A stretch of DNA of 64,000 bases, from contig DROS01000013.1 in the NCBI GenBank assembly GCA_011321815.1, forward strand, positions 1-64,000, read 5' to 3'. A model generated the notes under the pieces. The model made no database searches. It saw only the letters and a program-made list of their open reading frames with translations, and was not told the DNA's origin. Made by a program: the position numbers and the translations under genes. This document shows, piece by piece, positions 61,330-64,000 of the stretch. This DNA comes from Gammaproteobacteria bacterium. Its GTDB lineage: Bacteria > Pseudomonadota > Gammaproteobacteria > SZUA-152. Within the stretch, counting starts at the first letter, position 1; every line of letters begins with the position of its first letter.

Positions 61330-61944
61330 TTACAACTCACCAAAGTTTCTGAGCAACTGAATACCAGCTTGGTGACTTTTTTCAGGGTGAAACTGAACAC
61401 CAAATATATTTTCAAAATTAACCGCGCATGTAAATTCGCCCCCATATTTCGCCACGCCTAAAGCATCAGATTTGTTTAAGGGATTAAAATAATAAGAGTG
61501 AAGAAAATAAAATCTACTATTTACTTCTATATTTCGAAACAGTGGATTATCCCTAAGTTGTCGCACACTATTCCACCCCATGTGTGGCAGCGGGTAACTT
61601 TTTCCAAGTTTAACAGCATCAAATTTATTAACAGTTGCATCAATCCAACCCAAGCCAGCAAGTGAGCCTTCATCACTAGTGTTAGCTAATACTTGCATTC
61701 CAACACAAATACCAAGAACTGGAAGACTATTTACTTGAACAAGCGCCTCCAAAAACTCCTTCATCCCAGACTTTTCAAGTTTTTCCATTGCATAATCAAA
61801 AGCACCAACACCAGGTAGAATTACTTTTGTTACATCATCAAAATCGCCCGCCCCCCGGACAACCTTATGAGGAAATTTTAGGTTTTTATAGATATTCGAA
61901 AATGCTTTGATATTCCCCATTCCATAGTCAACAATACCTATCAT
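61330..61944 (-). CDS. HisH-like glutaminase subunit
   Basis: A 204-residue class I glutamine amidotransferase. It begins IGIVDYGMGNIKAFSNIYKN, and has the nucleophile Cys80 in LGICVGMQ, with His186 and Glu188 in VQFHPEKS. It should release ammonia from glutamine for the partner synthase. It is placed between the wbpG-like gene (4-nt overlap) and hisF, and probably works with both in the modified-sugar pathway rather than in histidine synthesis. Confidence 0.9.
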   Translation of the reverse strand: MIGIVDYGMGNIKAFSNIYKNLKFPHKVVRGAGDFDDVTKVILPGVGAFDYAMEKLEKSGMKEFLEALVQVNSLPVLGICVGMQVLANTSDEGSLAGLGWIDATVNKFDAVKLGKSYPLPHMGWNSVRQLRDNPLFRNIEVNSRFYFLHSYYFNPLNKSDALGVAKYGGEFTCAVNFENIFGVQFHPEKSHQAGIQLLRNFGEL

Positions 61945-63074
61945 CGTTTACCGCCCTTCTCCTTACCTAATACTCGCATTACTTTTGCTCCCAGGTCATA
62001 AATCCACATCTGATTTTTATAATCTTTATATGATTTATTCGGCCCATCCATATAGCCCTGAAGCTCATCAACAGTTATTCCAATTTTGGTAGCTATGTAT
62101 TCAAAGTCTCGAATAATTTCCTCTTCGTCATAAGCAGGCTTCTTGAGTGCCTCCAGGGCTTCTTCTCTATTCATTTGACCAGTAAGAATCAAGCTTGAAT
62201 ATTGTACTTTACGTGTGTCATAACCAAATTTTTTCGGCAGCCAGTAACTCTCATAGAATTTGGTAAACCTTGACTCAAAATGTTTTTGTGCATATCGCTG
62301 ATAACCCAAATGATCTACCAGAAATTGAGTTGCTTCTTCCTTAAAATAAGGCATAAAATCCAGTGGTCGAAGCAAACGGATACCTTTTACGTAGGGCAAA
62401 TATAGTTTGTGCCAAAGAATATTTGTTTGAGGAAAATTTCTTAAAGGTATCGTGCCAAATTTTTTATGGATATCATTTAATTGGGATGAATCTGACTGAT
62501 AGTACATCCATTCCAGGGGATTTCTAATACACTCTGTTGAGTAATTTCCCCCAGTCAATATATATTTCACATTATACTTCGATGCAAATTTATACATTGT
62601 TGCAAAAAAAGCATAATCCTGCGGTGTATCAACATGAGAAACACCTGACTTAAAAAATGCCAGTTGCAGATCTTTCATCTCCTCCCAGTCAATAACTTCC
62701 GTGTATAGATCCAGGTTGAGTTTATCTACAATCCTTTCAATATTATGAACCGCTTGCTGGGAATTCCAGCCTGCATCTACATGAAATACAAGCGGCCTGA
62801 GCCCTAATTTTTCCTTTGCCAGATAAACTAAATATGAACTATCAATGCCACCACTCATCCCTATTATGCAATCAAAATCTTTATCTTTACCTATCAATTT
62901 TATTTTATCGGCAATTCGTTGAATTTCTGACCAGCCAATTTCGTTTGGATTCCAGTTCGGTTCAATATCAGAATGAAAAGTATTACAATGATCACAAATT
63001 CCATTTATATCGAATTTAATACTTGAATCAGTTGTATCCATCACACAATTATTGCAAATTTGATAATTTCGCAT
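61941..63074 (-). CDS. N-acetyl sugar amidotransferase (WbpG-like)
   Basis: A 377-residue PP-loop ATPase. A four-Cys zinc site lies at the N-terminus (CNNC...CDHC). The ATP-binding loop is IGMSGGIDSSYLVYLAKEKL. A later WYQSDSS-like stretch and DPDYAFFATMYKF complete the family. WbpG converts an acetamido group of a nucleotide sugar to an acetamidino group using ammonia from HisH/HisF. The 4-nt overlap with hisH and order wbpG-hisH-hisF fit that route. Confidence 0.9.
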   Translation of the reverse strand: MRNYQICNNCVMDTTDSSIKFDINGICDHCNTFHSDIEPNWNPNEIGWSEIQRIADKIKLIGKDKDFDCIIGMSGGIDSSYLVYLAKEKLGLRPLVFHVDAGWNSQQAVHNIERIVDKLNLDLYTEVIDWEEMKDLQLAFFKSGVSHVDTPQDYAFFATMYKFASKYNVKYILTGGNYSTECIRNPLEWMYYQSDSSQLNDIHKKFGTIPLRNFPQTNILWHKLYLPYVKGIRLLRPLDFMPYFKEEATQFLVDHLGYQRYAQKHFESRFTKFYESYWLPKKFGYDTRKVQYSSLILTGQMNREEALEALKKPAYDEEEIIRDFEYIATKIGITVDELQGYMDGPNKSYKDYKNQMWIYDLGAKVMRVLGKEKGGKR

Positions 63075-63112
63075 TATGAAACAACCTTATAAATTCTTTA
63101 TTATCAACAACG

Positions 63113-63937
63113 TTAACGCCAAACCTTGACATATTTCCTATACTTCCTGTGTGCTTCTCTACAGAGTTCCCAACGAAACCTACTCGGCAATTGATTAGTA
63201 GCAGCATGCCAGTGATGTTGAATTTTTATAGATGGCTCGTAATATGTTTTGAACCCTTTTTCTTCGAGCTGCTTACTCAGGAAATACTCCTCATACATCA
63301 AAAAGGTGGGGCTCCATAGTTCTTTGAAGTTTTGAAAAAAAACAGGTGTAAGAATATAACACGCACCATAACCTTGATAAATCTCCTGCGCTATATCATG
63401 TTGTAACTCATCACTTCTATCCGTAAAGCGGTGAGTAATTGAAGCTGTTTTTTTAATAATCCCAGCCAAATAATAATTGAGGTGATATAAATCGTAAATA
63501 AACTCCCGAAATTTGCTAATTTTTGAGATCACATGAGGGTTTTGTGGCACACCATCAATTGTCACAATGCTCGGCGATACCACTGGGTATTTATCTAATA
63601 TTTTCTGGCAACCTAAAATAGACGAACAAATATTTTCTGGAAACACTAAATCATTATTACCAACAACCCAATACACGACCTTGTTAAAAGATTCTTTCGC
63701 ATATTTAATACCAATATTTAATCCTCGAAAGTAACCCATGTTTTCCTTATTATAAATGACCTTTAAATTACAGTGCGCACTCTCAAGCACCTTAAGGGCT
63801 TTTACGTATTCTGGCTCTGATGCGTTATCTACAACAATAACAGGAGCATCATTTGCATCCGCCTCTAAAATAGATAAAATTGCGCCTTCCGTGTACTGCG
63901 TGTTGTTATAGTTAGTAAAAATAAAGCCTATTTTCAC
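63113..63937 (-). CDS. Glycosyltransferase family 2
   Basis: A 274-residue GT-A fold transferase. It starts at GTG 63937 (KIGFIFTNYNNTQYTEGAIL) behind AAAGGTAGG. Conserved parts include VIVVDNASEPEY near residue 38, VVYWVVGNNDLVFPENICSS, which replaces the usual DxD, and FLMYEEYFLSKQLEEKGFKT with an ED-type acid. It likely adds a sugar to the O-unit. The linkage cannot be predicted. Upstream genes of the cluster lie beyond the right edge. Confidence 0.85.
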   Translation of the reverse strand: MKIGFIFTNYNNTQYTEGAILSILEADANDAPVIVVDNASEPEYVKALKVLESAHCNLKVIYNKENMGYFRGLNIGIKYAKESFNKVVYWVVGNNDLVFPENICSSILGCQKILDKYPVVSPSIVTIDGVPQNPHVISKISKFREFIYDLYHLNYYLAGIIKKTASITHRFTDRSDELQHDIAQEIYQGYGACYILTPVFFQNFKELWSPTFLMYEEYFLSKQLEEKGFKTYYEPSIKIQHHWHAATNQLPSRFRWELCREAHRKYRKYVKVWR

Positions 63938-64000
63938 AAATAACCTACCTTTTATTAACTGCTCCCCCAAAATACTACCCTACAAATCTCTACATATTAT

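Noticed and set aside
60550-61944. HisH and HisF as histidine biosynthesis genes
   Set aside because: They lie within a polysaccharide cluster behind a WbpG-like gene, other his genes are missing, and the HisF catalytic Asp11 is replaced.

Overview
The window is a stretch of a gammaproteobacterial chromosome. The gene content and order support this: pyrG-kdsA-eno-ftsB-ispD, def-ligA, gnd-zwf, the yciB-yciI-bolA-PPIase block, CsiV and msrPQ are all typical of that class. MTIP plus HPRT, a DsrE protein and a Pseudomonas-like O-antigen locus suggest an environmental, free-living relative of the Pseudomonas/Chromatiales type. Genus cannot be set from the sequence alone. No rRNA, tRNA or CRISPR array is visible.

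Layout. 1-1.9 kb: an AT-rich accessory strip with a truncated integron-type integrase, a predicted peptidoglycan amidase with an overlapping lipoprotein gene (effector/immunity-like), and a decayed ISL3 transposase. 1.95-5.6 kb: housekeeping genes (YciO, PHP nuclease, YciB, YciI, BolA, PPIase). 5.7-12.4 kb: a large subtilisin-like lipoprotein paired with a PrcB-domain protein, a GNAT-aminotransferase fusion and an unknown membrane protein. 12.5-24.8 kb: cNMP-binding protein, LigA, Def, CsiV, MTIP/HPRT purine salvage, a repeat-filled 0.8 kb gap, gnd-zwf, an orphan FixJ-type regulator and Der. 24.8-26.1 kb: a gene graveyard (surface protein, ankyrin and HsdR fragments). 26.1-30.8 kb: MarR, AAC(6')-like acetyltransferase coupled to a cupin, DsrE, MscS, MsrQ/MsrP. 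31.3-34.3 kb: a tight four-gene periplasm/outer-membrane operon TlpA-DUF4266-DUF3570-ApbE. This is the least understood coherent system here. 34.4-35.7 kb: a DUF4336 enzyme divergent from a MarR gene, with a long operator-like palindrome between them. 35.7-43.2 kb: pyk, TraB, ispD, ftsB, eno, kdsA and pyrG, all leftward, with a frameshifted antitoxin gene inserted between kdsA and eno. 43.5-50.8 kb: small membrane protein, SWIM/SNF2 helicase, unknown helical protein, AAA/DUF4143 ATPase and VanZ. 51.1-64 kb: a leftward surface-polysaccharide cluster running off the right edge.

How the genes work together. In the polysaccharide cluster a WbpM-like 4,6-dehydratase, a WbpK-like reductase and a WbpL-like initiating transferase are expected to make and load the first 6-deoxy-HexNAc on undecaprenyl phosphate. 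The WbpG/HisH/HisF trio is expected to form an acetamidino sugar, and the glycosyltransferases extend the unit. MTIP and HPRT form consecutive steps of methylthioinosine-to-IMP salvage. In the TlpA/DUF4266/DUF3570/ApbE operon, a thioredoxin-like protein, a small lipoprotein ending in Cys-Gly-Cys, a predicted beta-barrel and a flavin transferase probably act on one envelope process of unknown substrate.

Small mobile sequences are dispersed through the gaps: two large hairpin MITE-like elements, at least four copies of a palindromic REP-like repeat, and a perfect 43-bp palindrome upstream of gnd.
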